A DNA stretch of 64,000 nucleotides from Streptomyces sp. NBC_01446 (GCF_026340095.1 NZ_JAPEPO010000003.1:248001-312000); one strand, 5' to 3'; positions 37,274 to 46,618 are shown, counted from the stretch's first letter. The notes: generated from the letters alone by a model not told the origin. A program made the numbers and translations.

Positions 37274-38431
37274 GTGAAGATCGTGACGCAGGTGAAGCTG
37301 ATACCGGAGGCCGACCAGGCCGCCGCGCTGTCGGCGACCCTGCGCACCGTTAACGAGGCCGCGTGCTGGGTGTCGCGGGTGGCGTTCAAGCGCGGCATTC
37401 CGCGTGAGTACGAGCTGCGCAAGCACACCTATGCGCAGCTCAAGGAACTCGGGCTCGGCGCTCAGGCGGCACAACACGTGATCAAGAAAACGCGTTACGC
37501 CTACACCACGTTGAAGGCGAACATCCGCGCCGGGAACCTCGGCAAGACCGGCAGTAAGCGCCGGATCAAGGCCGAGTCGAAGCCGATCACGTTCCGGCCG
37601 AACGCGGCTCAGCCGTACGACGACCGGTGCCTTTCGTGGCAGTACGACGCCCAGACCGTGAGCATCTGGACGACGGCCGGTCGGCTCAAAGGTGTGCGGT
37701 TCCTGTGCTCGGCCAAGTCGCTCAAGACACTCCGCGAGTTCCGCAAGGGCGAAGCCGACCTGATCGAACGTGACGGCGTGTTCTACCTGATCGCCACGTG
37801 CGAGGTACCCGAGCCCGACGTGTACGAGCCGGACGGTTTCGTCGGCGTAGATCTCGGCATCGCCAACATCGCCACCACGTCCACCGGCTACCAGGCCGCC
37901 GGGCGCGGCCTCAACCGGTACCGCAAGCGGCAGCTAACGCTGCGGGCCAAACTCCAGAAGAAGCGAACCAAGTCCGCCAAGCGCAGGCTCAAGGAACGCT
38001 CGCGCCGCGAGCAGCGGCACGCCAAGAACACCAACCACGTCATCGCGAAGACGATTGTGACCGAGGCTGAACGCACCTCGGCCGGTATCGCCCTGGAAGA
38101 ACTCACAGGCATCCGGCAGAGGGTACGGCTCCGCAAGCCGCAACGGGTCACGCTCCATTCCTGGGCCTTCTCCCAGCTCGGAGACTTCATCGTCTACAAG
38201 GCCCGGCGCGCCGGTGTGCCCCTGGTCCACGTCGATCCCGCGTACACCTCGCAGATGTGCTGCGAGTGCGGCCACACCGACAAGCGCAACCGTGTCGGTC
38301 AAGGTCTCTTCATCTGCCGGAACTGCGGGATCGTTGCCCACGCAGACCGGAACGCTTCCCACAACATCGCCGCACGTGGCGCTGCTGTGTGGACTGCGGG
38401 GCGTGAGTCACGCGTCCCTGCCACCCCATAG
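37274..38431 (+). CDS. tnpB: TnpB, RNA-guided nuclease of IS200/IS605
   Basis: This 385-residue protein starts at GTG 37274. The RuvC acids are Asp193 (GVDLGIANIA), Glu275/276 (ALEELTG) and Asp358 (HADRNASHNIA). The zinc ribbon is Cys329/Cys332 and Cys348/Cys351. All key residues are present. TnpB is guided by an RNA from the element's right end and cuts the empty donor site, helping the IS persist. Confidence 0.93.
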   Translation: MKIVTQVKLIPEADQAAALSATLRTVNEAACWVSRVAFKRGIPREYELRKHTYAQLKELGLGAQAAQHVIKKTRYAYTTLKANIRAGNLGKTGSKRRIKAESKPITFRPNAAQPYDDRCLSWQYDAQTVSIWTTAGRLKGVRFLCSAKSLKTLREFRKGEADLIERDGVFYLIATCEVPEPDVYEPDGFVGVDLGIANIATTSTGYQAAGRGLNRYRKRQLTLRAKLQKKRTKSAKRRLKERSRREQRHAKNTNHVIAKTIVTEAERTSAGIALEELTGIRQRVRLRKPQRVTLHSWAFSQLGDFIVYKARRAGVPLVHVDPAYTSQMCCECGHTDKRNRVGQGLFICRNCGIVAHADRNASHNIAARGAAVWTAGRESRVPATP

Positions 38432-38514
38432 CGGGTGTCTGGACGGAGGAGCCAACCCAGCAGCCAGCCGGGCACTACCTCCAAGCCCGGTCCTTTAGGG
38501 CCAGGTCAAGTTGA
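38330..38514 (+). ncRNA. omega RNA region / IS605 right end
   Basis: In this family the guide RNA covers the end of tnpB and the right end. Here it contains a GC-rich hairpin segment and closes with CCCGGTCCTTTAGGGCCAGG then TCAAG. The guide would be the following flank, starting TTGACGTAGGCCTGAGTA, which is IS110 sequence. The 5' boundary is not visible from sequence alone. Confidence 0.55.
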
Positions 38515-38760
38515 CGTAGGCCTGAGTACGGGGGTCCCAGCGCAGGCGGCTCTGCACAATGCGGTAGAGCGCGGCGTTGGCCTGCCGGTCGCCGCCACGG
38601 TTGAGGCGTCTGCACTGCTGTTTGCCCGACGAACGCTCGACCAGGCTGGCCCCGCACAGCGCGGCGAAGGAGGCCTCGTCAGCCAGGCGCCCGGGGTTGT
38701 CCCCCGCGGTGATCAAGAGTGTGATGGCGCTGTCCGAGTTCGCCCAGAGAGACCCGTGAG
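38513..38760 (-). pseudogene. IS110 transposase, middle part (split by IS200/IS605)
   Basis: The minus strand reads DSAITLLITAGDNPGRLADE, ASFAALCGASLVERSSG (serine nucleophile region), RLNRGGDRQANAALYRIV and PRTQAYV. This is the IS110 Tnp domain, truncated on its 5' side next to the SDR gene and interrupted at AYV by the IS605 element. Confidence 0.8.
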
Positions 38761-38763
38761 GCG

Positions 38764-39495
38764 TCAGCTCTGTGCCGTGGGGCGGACGACGATGTCGCCG
38801 ACGTCGACGTTCGACGGCTGCTCGATCGCGAAGGCGACGGCGCGGGCGATGTCGTCGGGGGAGACGGAGAAGTCGACCGCCGGGGCCTGCGACTTGACGG
38901 TGGGGCTGGTGACCGAGTCGGCGAACTCCGTCGCGACGTAGCCGGGCGAGATCATGGTGACCCGCAGGTCGGGCCCGGCCTCCTGGCGCAGTCCCTCGGA
39001 GACGGTGCGGACTGCGTTCTTCGTCGCCGCGTAGACAGCCTGGTTCGGCACGATGCGCAGCCCAGCGGTCGAGACGACGTTGACGAACTGCCCCGTGCTC
39101 TGCTTGCGGAACACGGGGAGCGCTGCCGCAATCCCGTGCAGCACGCCGCGGAAGTTGACGTCGATCATCTGGTCCCAGTCCTCGACGCGCAGCTCGTCGA
39201 ACGGCGAGATGGGGCCGATCCCGGCGTTGCTGACGAGGACGTCGAGCGCGCCATAGCGCCCGCAGGCGTACGCCACCAGGTCCGCGAGGTCTCCTCGGCG
39301 TCGCACGTCCGTCGTCTTCCAGACGGCCGTGCCGCCATTGGCCTCGATACGGGCGCCGAGCGCTTCCAGCCGGTCGCTCCGACGCGCTCCGAGGACGAGC
39401 TTCGCGCCGCGCGCCGCGAGGAGCAGCGCGCTCGCCTCGCCGATCCCGCTGCCCGCGCCCGTGATGGCCACCACCTTGCCGTCGATCCCTGTCAT
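38764..39495 (-). CDS. short-chain dehydrogenase/reductase
   Basis: This 243-residue classical SDR has TGAGSGIG (residues 12-19), NAG near 90, Ser142, Tyr155 and Lys159. ATG 39495 has GGAGG upstream. Substrate is unknown. It is divergent from a TetR gene with palindromes in between, so it is likely ligand-induced. Confidence 0.93.
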   Translation of the reverse strand: MTGIDGKVVAITGAGSGIGEASALLLAARGAKLVLGARRSDRLEALGARIEANGGTAVWKTTDVRRRGDLADLVAYACGRYGALDVLVSNAGIGPISPFDELRVEDWDQMIDVNFRGVLHGIAAALPVFRKQSTGQFVNVVSTAGLRIVPNQAVYAATKNAVRTVSEGLRQEAGPDLRVTMISPGYVATEFADSVTSPTVKSQAPAVDFSVSPDDIARAVAFAIEQPSNVDVGDIVVRPTAQS

Positions 39496-39513
39496 GCCCG
39501 GCCTCCAATGCTA

Positions 39514-39557
39514 GAAGTAAGAGGGCTATCACTTATAAAGTAAGAGGCCTCTTACTT
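39514..39557. promoter_or_regulatory. two TetR operators between SDR and TetR genes
   Basis: AAGTAAGAGGCCTCTTACTT (39538-39557) is a perfect 20-bp palindrome. A second half-matching site, AAGTAAGAGGGCTATCACTT, starts near 39515. Together they cover the short divergent promoter region. Confidence 0.85.
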
Positions 39558-39578
39558 ATGGTCAAGGAGGTGGACCGA

Positions 39579-40196
39579 GTGACTGACGCAGCAAGTGGGG
39601 CGGGGAGTGAGCGCCCTGCCCGGGGGCAGCTCCGCTCGGCGCTAATCGCTGAGAGCTTCGTGCTGCTCTCCGAGACGGGGATGGCCGGCTTCTCCGTCGC
39701 CGAACTCGCCCGCAGGCTCGGGGTGAGCACGGCCGCCCCGTACCGTCACTTTCCCCACCGTGACGCGCTGCTCGCCGTCGTCGCGGCACAGGCCGCCGAC
39801 GAGCTCACCCGGTCCATCGAGGCCGCCGCGCAGGCGGCCGGCCCCGACCCGATCGACCGGCTCGCGGCGACCGCGGGGGCATACGTGCGCCACGTGTCCG
39901 ACCGCGGCGCCGGCTTCGACGTGATCTTCGCCCGGGAGCTGAGGCCGCTGCGCGACGCCGACGTGGCCCGGGCCGGCCGGGACCTGATGGCGCTGCTGCT
40001 CGACCTCGCCCGGCAGGCGGGCCACGCCGACCCTTCCCAAGCACTGCTCCTACTCGAACAGCTCTTCGTCCTAGCCCACGGCTACGTCACCCTGGACACG
40101 GAGGACTTCCTGACGCGCTCCCGCCTCTCCCCCGAGGATGTCGCCACCCGCGCCACGCGCGCGGCGACGGCGCTGCTGCGCGGCAACGTGACGTGA
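39579..40196 (+). CDS. TetR-family regulator (WHG-type C-terminal domain)
   Basis: I prefer GTG 39579, which has AAGGAGG 8 nt upstream; the ATG at 39558 touches the operator. The 205-residue protein has a helix-turn-helix with VAELARRLGVSTAAPYRHFP and a C-terminal helical ligand domain. It is divergent from the SDR. Confidence 0.9.
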   Translation: MTDAASGAGSERPARGQLRSALIAESFVLLSETGMAGFSVAELARRLGVSTAAPYRHFPHRDALLAVVAAQAADELTRSIEAAAQAAGPDPIDRLAATAGAYVRHVSDRGAGFDVIFARELRPLRDADVARAGRDLMALLLDLARQAGHADPSQALLLLEQLFVLAHGYVTLDTEDFLTRSRLSPEDVATRATRAATALLRGNVT

Positions 40197-40211
40197 GCAC
40201 TAGCCGGGAGC

Positions 40212-40500
40212 TTGGGTGATCACCCTGCCGGTTCCCCCCAACGCCTCAAGAAAGAGGTCGACGACACCGCCGACCACCACGCCTTCCAGCTACAAAGCTG
40301 GCCCGCCTTGGCCGAGGTTGACACCCGGTGGCGCGGTTCGTTCGGCTACCTCACGGCGATCGTCGAGAAAGAGGGCGAGGACGTGCGCATACCGCTGTGC
40401 CGCATCGAATACCTCGGCGACGACAACGCTTGGGGCTTCGCCATGTCCTTGAGTGCCACCGACGCCTACACCGACGCGGTCTTGCGCACCGGCAGCCCGA
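40212..40500 (+). pseudogene. fragment of a protein typical of actinobacterial integrative elements
   Basis: SWPALAEVDTRWRGSFGYLT, IPLCRIEYLGDDNAWGFAMS and DAYTDAVLRTG form a coherent block seen in small hypothetical proteins near recombinases. After about codon 95 it runs into unrelated sequence, and the start is weak. From 40500 to 40930 I see only scrambled frames. Confidence 0.5.
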
Positions 40501-40940
40501 CGGCAGCCTTCGACACCGCCGCTCGAACGCGCTCGCCCGCTGATCAGGCAGCCCAGCGCGCGGGTGCTGCCTCTGCTGACCGGGGGCCCTCTTGCTGGAG
40601 CCCCCCGGCTTCCTGGGTGCAGAAGCCGACCGAAGGAGTTTGTTACTCCGCGCAGGATTCGGGAACTCGGATCGTGCCTCCCGTGCCGTGGCGGAGGTGA
40701 GGACAGTGGCACGACGAGCCGGTGAAGTGCCGGTCGCCGTGAGCCACCCTCACCGATTGGGGGTCTGAGCTGCGCATCGGCTCTCTGGATGCCGGCGAGC
40801 ACCTCGATCGCAGGGCGATCGTGCGGACCTTGGGGAACCGGCTCGACCAGCGGTGTCCCATGGTCCACTGGGTCACGGCACGATCGACCTCGAGGCTGAC
40901 AGGCCCTGGCCTGCCGGGAGGATCCGAGAGGAGCAAGCAC

Positions 40941-41165
40941 ATGACAAGCCCTCGTGCCGAGCCTGGACGGGCCCCGGGGCTCAAACCGAGCGTCGGGATG
41001 CCCCCCGGGGAAACCCCTCCCGCTGAGGGGGGTACTTCTGGTATCTCCTACCCGGAACCTGAGCTGCGTAAGGGGTGGGGGCCGATGCCTCTCGCGCTGA
41101 TCATGCTGGTGGTGGTGCTGGTCGCAGTCGGGCTGATCGCGATGGCGGTGGTCTTGTTGGTCTAG
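40941..41165 (+). CDS. DUF6480 family small membrane protein
   Basis: This 74-residue protein starts at ATG 40941 after GAGAGGAG. A Pro-rich N-terminus is followed by SYPEPELRKGWGPMPLALIM and a single C-terminal membrane helix ending AMAVVLLV. Function is unknown; it is common in Streptomyces. Confidence 0.8.
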   Translation: MTSPRAEPGRAPGLKPSVGMPPGETPPAEGGTSGISYPEPELRKGWGPMPLALIMLVVVLVAVGLIAMAVVLLV

Positions 41166-41384
41166 GGCATTTCTTTCCGATCATCGGATCGTTGGTTCGG
41201 TCGTGTCGTCAACTGATGCGCAGGGGGCGCAACTCGAGCCGTTGCTGGCGGACCGGACATCCAGCGCAGCGGGCGGTGGCGGGATCACCGGCAACTGATC
41301 GACGCAGCGACGCCCTGGGCCTCGTCGATGCGGCGCTGGAAAAGGCCGTGGACCGTGCTGCGCCTCCAGGCCGGAGCGGGAACG

Positions 41385-41526
41385 ATCCACCTTGTACATG
41401 CGGTTCTTCAGCGACATGACGCTGGCGCGGATCGCCGAGCAGCTCGGCATCTCGCAGATCCACGCCTCCGGTTCCGATCATCCATTGCTTCGGGTCCGCG
41501 ACGAAGTCCTCAACGACGCTGCCTGA
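41385..41526 (+). pseudogene. SigB/SigF-type sigma factor C-terminal fragment
   Basis: MRFFSDMTLARIAEQLGISQ followed by IHAS is the sigma region 4.2 helix-turn-helix of SigF/SigB proteins. Only about 45 codons remain. Upstream (41290-41380) the frame is scrambled. Confidence 0.55.
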
Positions 41527-41839
41527 TCCAGCGTGACGCAGCGCAAATCCGGTCCCGTCCACCGGGCGATAGAGGAACTCGGGCGGCGTCAGGCAGGCGA
41601 AGTCCCCGAACCGAGTTCTGTGGGTCGCTCGTGAACGCTGTGCACGTGAGGCCCGGCCGTCCGCGTCGCCGACAGTGATCGGCATGGAAGGGGTGAGGCA
41701 GGCGCTTTGACTGCTATCGCCAGACCCGTCTAGCGGATGCCGTCTGCACATTGTGGCCACCAGACCTTCACACGCTTCGCCTGCTGACCGGGCGTTGGTG
41801 GGAACCCGGCTGGTGTTGTCCGCTGGGAGGGAGCGTGCT

Positions 41840-42043
41840 GTGATCGCTATTGCTGTGTTGTTGCTGCCTGCCATGGGTGTGCTGCTGTATGCCATGGACC
41901 GCGTCGAGGACCGGTTGTCGGCTAGGCGGTCGAGGGCTCGCCACGCCCGGGGCGGTGCTTTGCGGCTGGTCCACGGCACCAACCTGTCGGGCGTCGACCG
42001 CCGTCCGGCTGGGCACTCCACGCGCCGTCTCGATGCAGCATGA
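41840..42043 (+). CDS. small single-pass membrane protein
   Basis: This 67-residue protein starts at GTG 41840 with GGGAGGGAG upstream. It begins with a membrane helix (IAIAVLLLPAMGVLLYAM), then an amphipathic stretch DRVEDRLSARRSRARHARGG. Family not identified. The preceding 300 bp (41527-41839) hold no clear gene. Confidence 0.5.
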   Translation: MIAIAVLLLPAMGVLLYAMDRVEDRLSARRSRARHARGGALRLVHGTNLSGVDRRPAGHSTRRLDAA

Positions 42044-42224
42044 CGCTTTGATATGGCAGTTCACGATCCGGGCTGGCGCCCGGGGGTCGCAACGCCAACA
42101 CCCGCCATCCCGACGTGCTGGCCGCCCGGCGCAGGGAGCGTGCCCGCATCCGCAGCGAGAAGGGCATCCGCTGGGCGGACGCCCCCTCCTCAACGCCGTA
42201 TGACGGGACGGGCCGCGAGCAGGC

Positions 42225-42670
42225 TCAACCGACAGGGACTCTCTCCTTGAGAAAGCCGATCAGAAGATCGGTAACGGCCGATGGCCGCTCCAGGCTGGGA
42301 AGGTGACCTGCCCATGGCAGTTCGACGTGGTCGGCGTTCGCGAGCAGATGCGGCCCTCGGGCAGCGATCTGCGGAAGTCCGCCAGATCATGCGCGCCCGA
42401 CAGGACAAGGCAGGGCGCTTGGATTGCCGCCGGCTCCACCATGGCCTCGACTGGCTCGAACTCCTCAGCGGCGGCCAGCTGCAGGTGGAAGGCGTGCCGC
42501 TGCATCTGGCGTACCGCTGCGCGGGCCCTCTCGTCGGCGTCCGGGCCGATCCAGGTTTCGACCATGAGTTCCGTCGCGCCGACGATGTCCCCCGCCTCGA
42601 TCAGCGTTTCCTCGCGCTGCCCGAGCGCACCTGGGACACGCCGAACGGCTTGTGCAGGGCCGCAGCGCAG
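42225..42670 (-). pseudogene. alpha/beta hydrolase C-terminal fragment, frameshifted
   Basis: EETLIEAGDIVGATELMVET, MQRHAFHLQLAAAEEF and CLVLSGAHDLADFR are one frame. HLLANADHVELPWAGHLPSL and VTDLLIGFLKE are another, separated by one shift near 42375. The N-terminal half with the nucleophile is gone. Confidence 0.7.
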
Positions 42671-42962
42671 GCCGCCGGCCCCACTCCGCGGTACCGAGCG
42701 CCTCGCGGCCTTGGCGGGAATCGACGTACGGGGACGGACAGTGAGCAGCGTCAGCGTCTTCACCGTGGTCGCTTGGACTCGAGCGGTTACGGGTCTGCGC
42801 CGGGCGGGCTTCGCGTGGGGTTGTGTCTCACCTGACTCCCGCGTGTGGCGTGAATCGCGATGGCCGTGGCGGGAGGTGGGCCTGGGCGACGGGGCCCACC
42901 TGTCCGTATCGGCCTGCGGGTACTCCCCGGCCGCCCAGCCTGCCCGCGCACGGGACCGGTAC

Positions 42963-43166
42963 TCAGGCGGGTGTGACGTTCTCCGCCTGCGGCCCTCTCT
43001 GCCCCTGCGTGATGTCGAAGTGGACCTTCTGGCCCTCGTTCAGCTCCCGGTACCCGCTGCCGGCGATCGCCGAGTAGTGGACGAACACGTCGGGCCCGCC
43101 ACCGTCCTGCTCGATGAAGCCGAACCCCTTCTCCGCGTTGAACCACTTCACCGTGCCGGTCGCCAT
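42963..43166 (-). CDS. cold-shock protein (CspA family), second copy
   Basis: This 67-residue protein is a paralogue of the one at 27411, sharing KVKWFNAEKGFGFI-like RNP1 and VFVHYSAI but differing in the second half (NEGQKVHFDITQG). It lies 112 bp from the second duplication, as the first csp lies near the first copy. Confidence 0.95.
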   Translation of the reverse strand: MATGTVKWFNAEKGFGFIEQDGGGPDVFVHYSAIAGSGYRELNEGQKVHFDITQGQRGPQAENVTPA

Positions 43167-43276
43167 ATCGACTCTCCCTCATCACTGATCAGGCGGCCCA
43201 GCACCGTGCCACACGGCCGCAGGGCCGATCATCGCCGCTCACCCGGCCACCGCGAAGGAGAAACGCGGCATGGCAC

Positions 43277-43580
43277 TCAGCGGCCCTGGTCCCACGGGAT
43301 CGGGTACGAGAGCGTCGGCGTCGGCCGGGGCCGTGGGTTGTCCCAGTCCGCGAACTTCACCGGGTACACCGTCGACCGAGGCTCGGGCGCCTGCTTCCCG
43401 GAGCCGTCTGCACTGCCGCTCCCTGTGGTGCCGGCAAAACAACGACCACCAAGGCGATGGTCGCCAGGACACTCATCTCCCGCCGCGCGCCGGCCGCCCA
43501 TCGCGAGTGCTCCCGGACCTTCGTGCCGTTTGCGCGGACGTACTCCCTCACGTGCACCACTGGCTGCTCCCCCGTCCAGA
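43277..43580 (-). pseudogene. small membrane/secreted protein, copy 2 (frameshift after the helix)
   Basis: The N-terminal part is in frame (VHVREYVRANGTKVREHSRW, ARREMSVLATIALVVVVL). A missing A in the AAAAC run then shifts the frame, so the YPVKFADWDNPRPRPTPT tail is read elsewhere. Copy 1 has the reverse pattern of damage. Confidence 0.6.
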
Positions 43581-43700
43581 CCCGGTGCGCCCCTCGCGCA
43601 CAAGACCCACCAGGAAAGCATTCGCCACTGACATTGATGGTGGTACTCAGGTTCCGATGGTCGTGACTCTGCCACTGACTGACGTCCTGCTGGACTGTCC
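43278..43700. repeat. 415-bp duplication, copy 2
   Basis: Matches 26255-26669. The match ends at CTGCTGGACTGT; the IS110 element begins within the next 70 bp. Confidence 0.8.
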
Positions 43701-43765
43701 TCAAGTTGTTCTGTCCGGCCATCGGGACCTGTTCTCATGGCTCCGGCCGGGTGGAACATGACCTC

Positions 43766-45079
43766 ATAGGAGCTTGGTCAGAAGCCCCCTCAATGTCTTG
43801 TCTGCGCCACCCGGCCGGCGCCCACCTTCGGCTGGGAAGGCACCATCAGCATGACATCAGCGGGCACGCAGGACGCGGCGGTCCAGGAGGTCTTCGGAGG
43901 GGTCGACTCCCATGCCGACACCCTCCACGTCGCAGTCATCAGCAGTAACGGCAGCCACCTCGCGGACGCCGAGTTCACCACCACAGGCGCCGGATACGCC
44001 GCGGCCCTGGCCTATCTCGACGCCCACGGCCGCGTACTCGCCCTCGGCGTGGAAGGCACCGCTTCCTACGGAGCGGGCTTCACCCGCGCCGCCCGCTCAC
44101 ACGGACACCGGGTCTTCGAGGTGAACCGGCCGGACCGGGCCGAACGCCGCCGCAGGGGCAAGTCCGACCCCATCGACGCCTACGCGGCCGCCAGGGCCGC
44201 CCTGTCCGGCCGGGCCTCCAGCGCACCCAAAGACGACACCGTCGCCGGCATACGTGCCCTGCACAACGCCGCCCGCTCCGCCATCAAGGCACGCACCGCG
44301 GCCCTCAACCAGATCGGGCAGATTCTCGTCACCGCGCCCGAAGGCATCCGCGCCAAATACGGGCAGCTCAAGGGAACCAACCGCACCGAGACCCTGGCCC
44401 GGATACGGCCGACCGGTGACACGGTCCACGTCGCGGTCCTCACCGCGCTCAAAAGCCTCGCCCGACGTGTCAAGGACCTCACCGCCGAACACGAGGCCCT
44501 GACCCGCACCCTGGACAAGGAGGTCACCGACCACAATCCCGGCCTGCGAGCCACCCACGGAGTCGGCCCCGACACCGCCGCCCAGCTCCTGGTCAGCGCC
44601 GGAGGCAATCCCGACCGGATGCGCACCGAGGCGGCATTCGCCGCCCTCTGCGGAGCCGCACCCGTCCCCGCCTCCAGCGGCAAGACCAACCGGCACCGCC
44701 TGTCACGAGGCGGTGACCGGGCAGCCAACGCGGCTCTCTACCGCATCGCTCTGGTCCGCATGGCCAGCGACACCCGCACCCGCGCCTACGTGGAGCGACA
44801 AATCGCCGCCGGCCGCACGAAGAAGGAGACCATCCGACTCCTGAAGCGAGCCATCGCCCGGGAGATATTCCGCTGCCTGACCACCAAAGTCGCCGTCCCC
44901 GGCATCGCAGACCTACGCCCCCTGAGGCAATCGAAGAACCTCACCCTCACCGCCGCAGCCCAACACCTCGGAGTCTGGCCCGCCACCATCTCCACCCTCG
45001 AACGCGGAACCCGCCGAGACGACAACCTCGCCCACGCCTACCGCGAGTGGCTCACTGCCGCTTGACAGCCAATAGGAGC
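43766..45079 (+). mobile_element. intact IS110 element
   Basis: ATAGGAGC occurs at both ends (43766-43773 and 45072-45079) around an intact transposase. About 80 nt of non-coding left end precede the gene. In IS110-group elements a bridge RNA is encoded in such an end. The exact borders are not certain. Confidence 0.65.
43851..45065 (+). CDS. IS110 DEDD transposase with C-terminal HTH extension
   Basis: This is a 404-residue protein. The RuvC-like DEDD residues are Asp19 (GGVDSHADTLH), Glu68 (GVEGTASYG), Asp106 and Asp109 (SDPIDAYAA). The Tnp domain has ALCGAAPVPASSGKTNRHRL with its Ser nucleophile. After the normal IS110 end (LLKRAIAREIFRCL, residue 343) comes an extra ~50-residue XRE-like helix-turn-helix (NLTLTAAAQHLGVWPATIST, LERGTRRD). 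The extension is unusual for the family; it may bind element ends or autoregulate (inference). Confidence 0.9.
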   Translation: MTSAGTQDAAVQEVFGGVDSHADTLHVAVISSNGSHLADAEFTTTGAGYAAALAYLDAHGRVLALGVEGTASYGAGFTRAARSHGHRVFEVNRPDRAERRRRGKSDPIDAYAAARAALSGRASSAPKDDTVAGIRALHNAARSAIKARTAALNQIGQILVTAPEGIRAKYGQLKGTNRTETLARIRPTGDTVHVAVLTALKSLARRVKDLTAEHEALTRTLDKEVTDHNPGLRATHGVGPDTAAQLLVSAGGNPDRMRTEAAFAALCGAAPVPASSGKTNRHRLSRGGDRAANAALYRIALVRMASDTRTRAYVERQIAAGRTKKETIRLLKRAIAREIFRCLTTKVAVPGIADLRPLRQSKNLTLTAAAQHLGVWPATISTLERGTRRDDNLAHAYREWLTAA

Positions 45080-45432
45080 ATCAACACATACGGAATTGCG
45101 GAGAGTTGTGGCTCTCAAGGGCCAGGTCTGGTCACGGTCCGAGCCCTCGCACCCGCCGCGCCTGACCTGCCGGGAGACGCCGAGAGTCGCCGCGTAGTCG
45201 AACTAATATGCGAATAGAGCCATTCGGGTGAAGCTGCCGGGCCGGTGGGGCCATGAAGCAGGGCTGCAGAGCCCTCGCCCGCATACGGCAGGCCGGTCAC
45301 GGGCGGCCAAAGGGTGCACGCCTGTGGGACACGCCGCGCCGGGAGCGCCGATGCCGTGGCCGGGGCAGGCACGGTTACTCCAAGCGGCTCCCATTGGAGT
45401 GACTGCCGAAGGCACGGCGAGCGGAGGCCATC

Positions 45433-45714
45433 ATGGTGATCAGTCACAGCGTCGACGGCGACACCCTGCGCGTGACCCTGCACCCCAGCGTCGACGTCAA
45501 CACCCGGACCGCAGCCGCCGTAGAGATCGAGACCCTCGTCCACACCCACACACCCCGCCGCGTCACCGTCCAGGTTCCCGCGGGGGAACCGACGCCCGCC
45601 ACGCTCAGTGTCGTCGTCCGCGCCCATCGCATGTGCAAGAGCCTCGACATCCCCCTCAGTCTGACCGGAGCCACCACGGCGGCCCAACGCTTGTTCGCCA
45701 CGAACACCGCCTAG
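45433..45714 (+). CDS. small STAS-like protein
   Basis: This 93-residue protein starts at ATG 45433 with GGAGG upstream. Alternating strands and helices (DTLRVTLHPSVDVNTRTAAA, RRVTVQVP, LSVVVRAHRMCKSLDIPLSL) resemble anti-anti-sigma STAS domains, but no phosphorylatable Ser in the usual position is obvious. An ACTCCAA/TTGGAGT inverted repeat lies upstream (45377-45400). The 45080-45430 stretch holds no other gene. Confidence 0.5.
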   Translation: MVISHSVDGDTLRVTLHPSVDVNTRTAAAVEIETLVHTHTPRRVTVQVPAGEPTPATLSVVVRAHRMCKSLDIPLSLTGATTAAQRLFATNTA

Positions 45715-46007
45715 AGGCCGCCTAGGAGCGCCTAGAGGCCTCCCCCTGGCCAGCACGTCCGGCGCCCCGTTGGCCCGGATGGTGCCGCTGTCGTGACGGC
45801 CCGAAATGACCCCGCACCGTGAACGCCACGCCCGGCCGCCATCAGGCTCCCTTCCCGCACTCGTCAAGAAGGGTGGGGCTGCCGGACCGGGACGGGCCCA
45901 ACCCTGACCCGGCCGGTCCGGCAGCCTCGTGACCGGGCGGGCGTCGAGGCTGCCGGCCGATACAGCGGGTGCGGGGATGAGGGTGGAGAGCACCGCACCA
46001 CGCTGGC

Positions 46008-46190
46008 CTATCGGGTGGGCCACGGGCAGCTGCCTGCCAGCCTGGCCCACTCCCGGTCCACCTGCCCGGGCACGACACGCCCCTGCTCACTCCAGCGGGC
46101 AGCCAACGCCGCAAAGATCGGCTCACCAGGCGAAGGCGGAACCGTTTCCTCGCGGCCGGTGACCGGAGCGGGCCGGGTCGTCGTGGTCAC
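46008..46190 (-). CDS. small hypothetical protein
   Basis: The 60-residue frame from GTG 46190 contains PIFAALAARWSEQGRVVPGQ and DREWARLAGSCPWPTR, reminiscent of short conserved Streptomyces proteins with a C-terminal PWP. The ribosome site is weak, so the gene is uncertain. Confidence 0.4.
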   Translation of the reverse strand: MTTTTRPAPVTGREETVPPSPGEPIFAALAARWSEQGRVVPGQVDREWARLAGSCPWPTR

Positions 46191-46263
46191 ACAGACCTAA
46201 CGCGCGAATCCGGCTGAGGTCACCCCTGGGCGGCTCCGGCGATTCGCAGCGCGAGACATGCCG

Positions 46264-46440
46264 CTACGCCGACAGACGGCGCAGGGCGCGAGACGACTCG
46301 CCACGGGCGGGGGCTCTGTGCTCCTCAAGCTCCGTCATGTCGTCGCGATCGACCAGGGCCTTGATGGGGCGGCGGACCTCGTAGGTGCTGGTCTGTTTCG
46401 TCTGGCGCAGTGCCTTGAGGTCGACGAGCTATGCGCCCGT
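46264..46440 (-). pseudogene. C-terminal fragment of an unknown protein
   Basis: The minus frame VDLKALRQTKQTSTYEVRRP then IKALVDRDDMTELEEHR, ending at TAG 46264, has coding-like composition but no start. Family not recognised. Confidence 0.3.
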
Positions 46441-46618
46441 GGAGCTACTCGTTACGGGCCACGGTGGCAATTGCCCAGACGGTGATCGGCCGTGCTGGCG
46501 ACCGGTAGGCGGCTTCGGACACCCGCTCTCACAGCGTTCGACGAGGCGGCGTCGGCCTTCAGCAGACAGCGGGGCGTTGCGGTGAAGTGCGAGGGAACCG
46601 CTGACGTGCCGGCCGTCA

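Larger units (their letters stand above)
36730..38514. mobile_element. complete IS200/IS605 element inserted in an IS110 gene
   Basis: A left-end hairpin CCTGGGCGT-TC-ACGCCCAGG (36742-36761) follows TTCTAGCGAGGAAC. Divergent tnpA and tnpB are intact. The right end is GGTCCTTTAGGGCCAGGTCA at about 38495-38514. Flanking IS110 sequence rejoins in frame (...AYV | KRRISEG...), which defines the insertion site to within a few bases. Confidence 0.85.
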
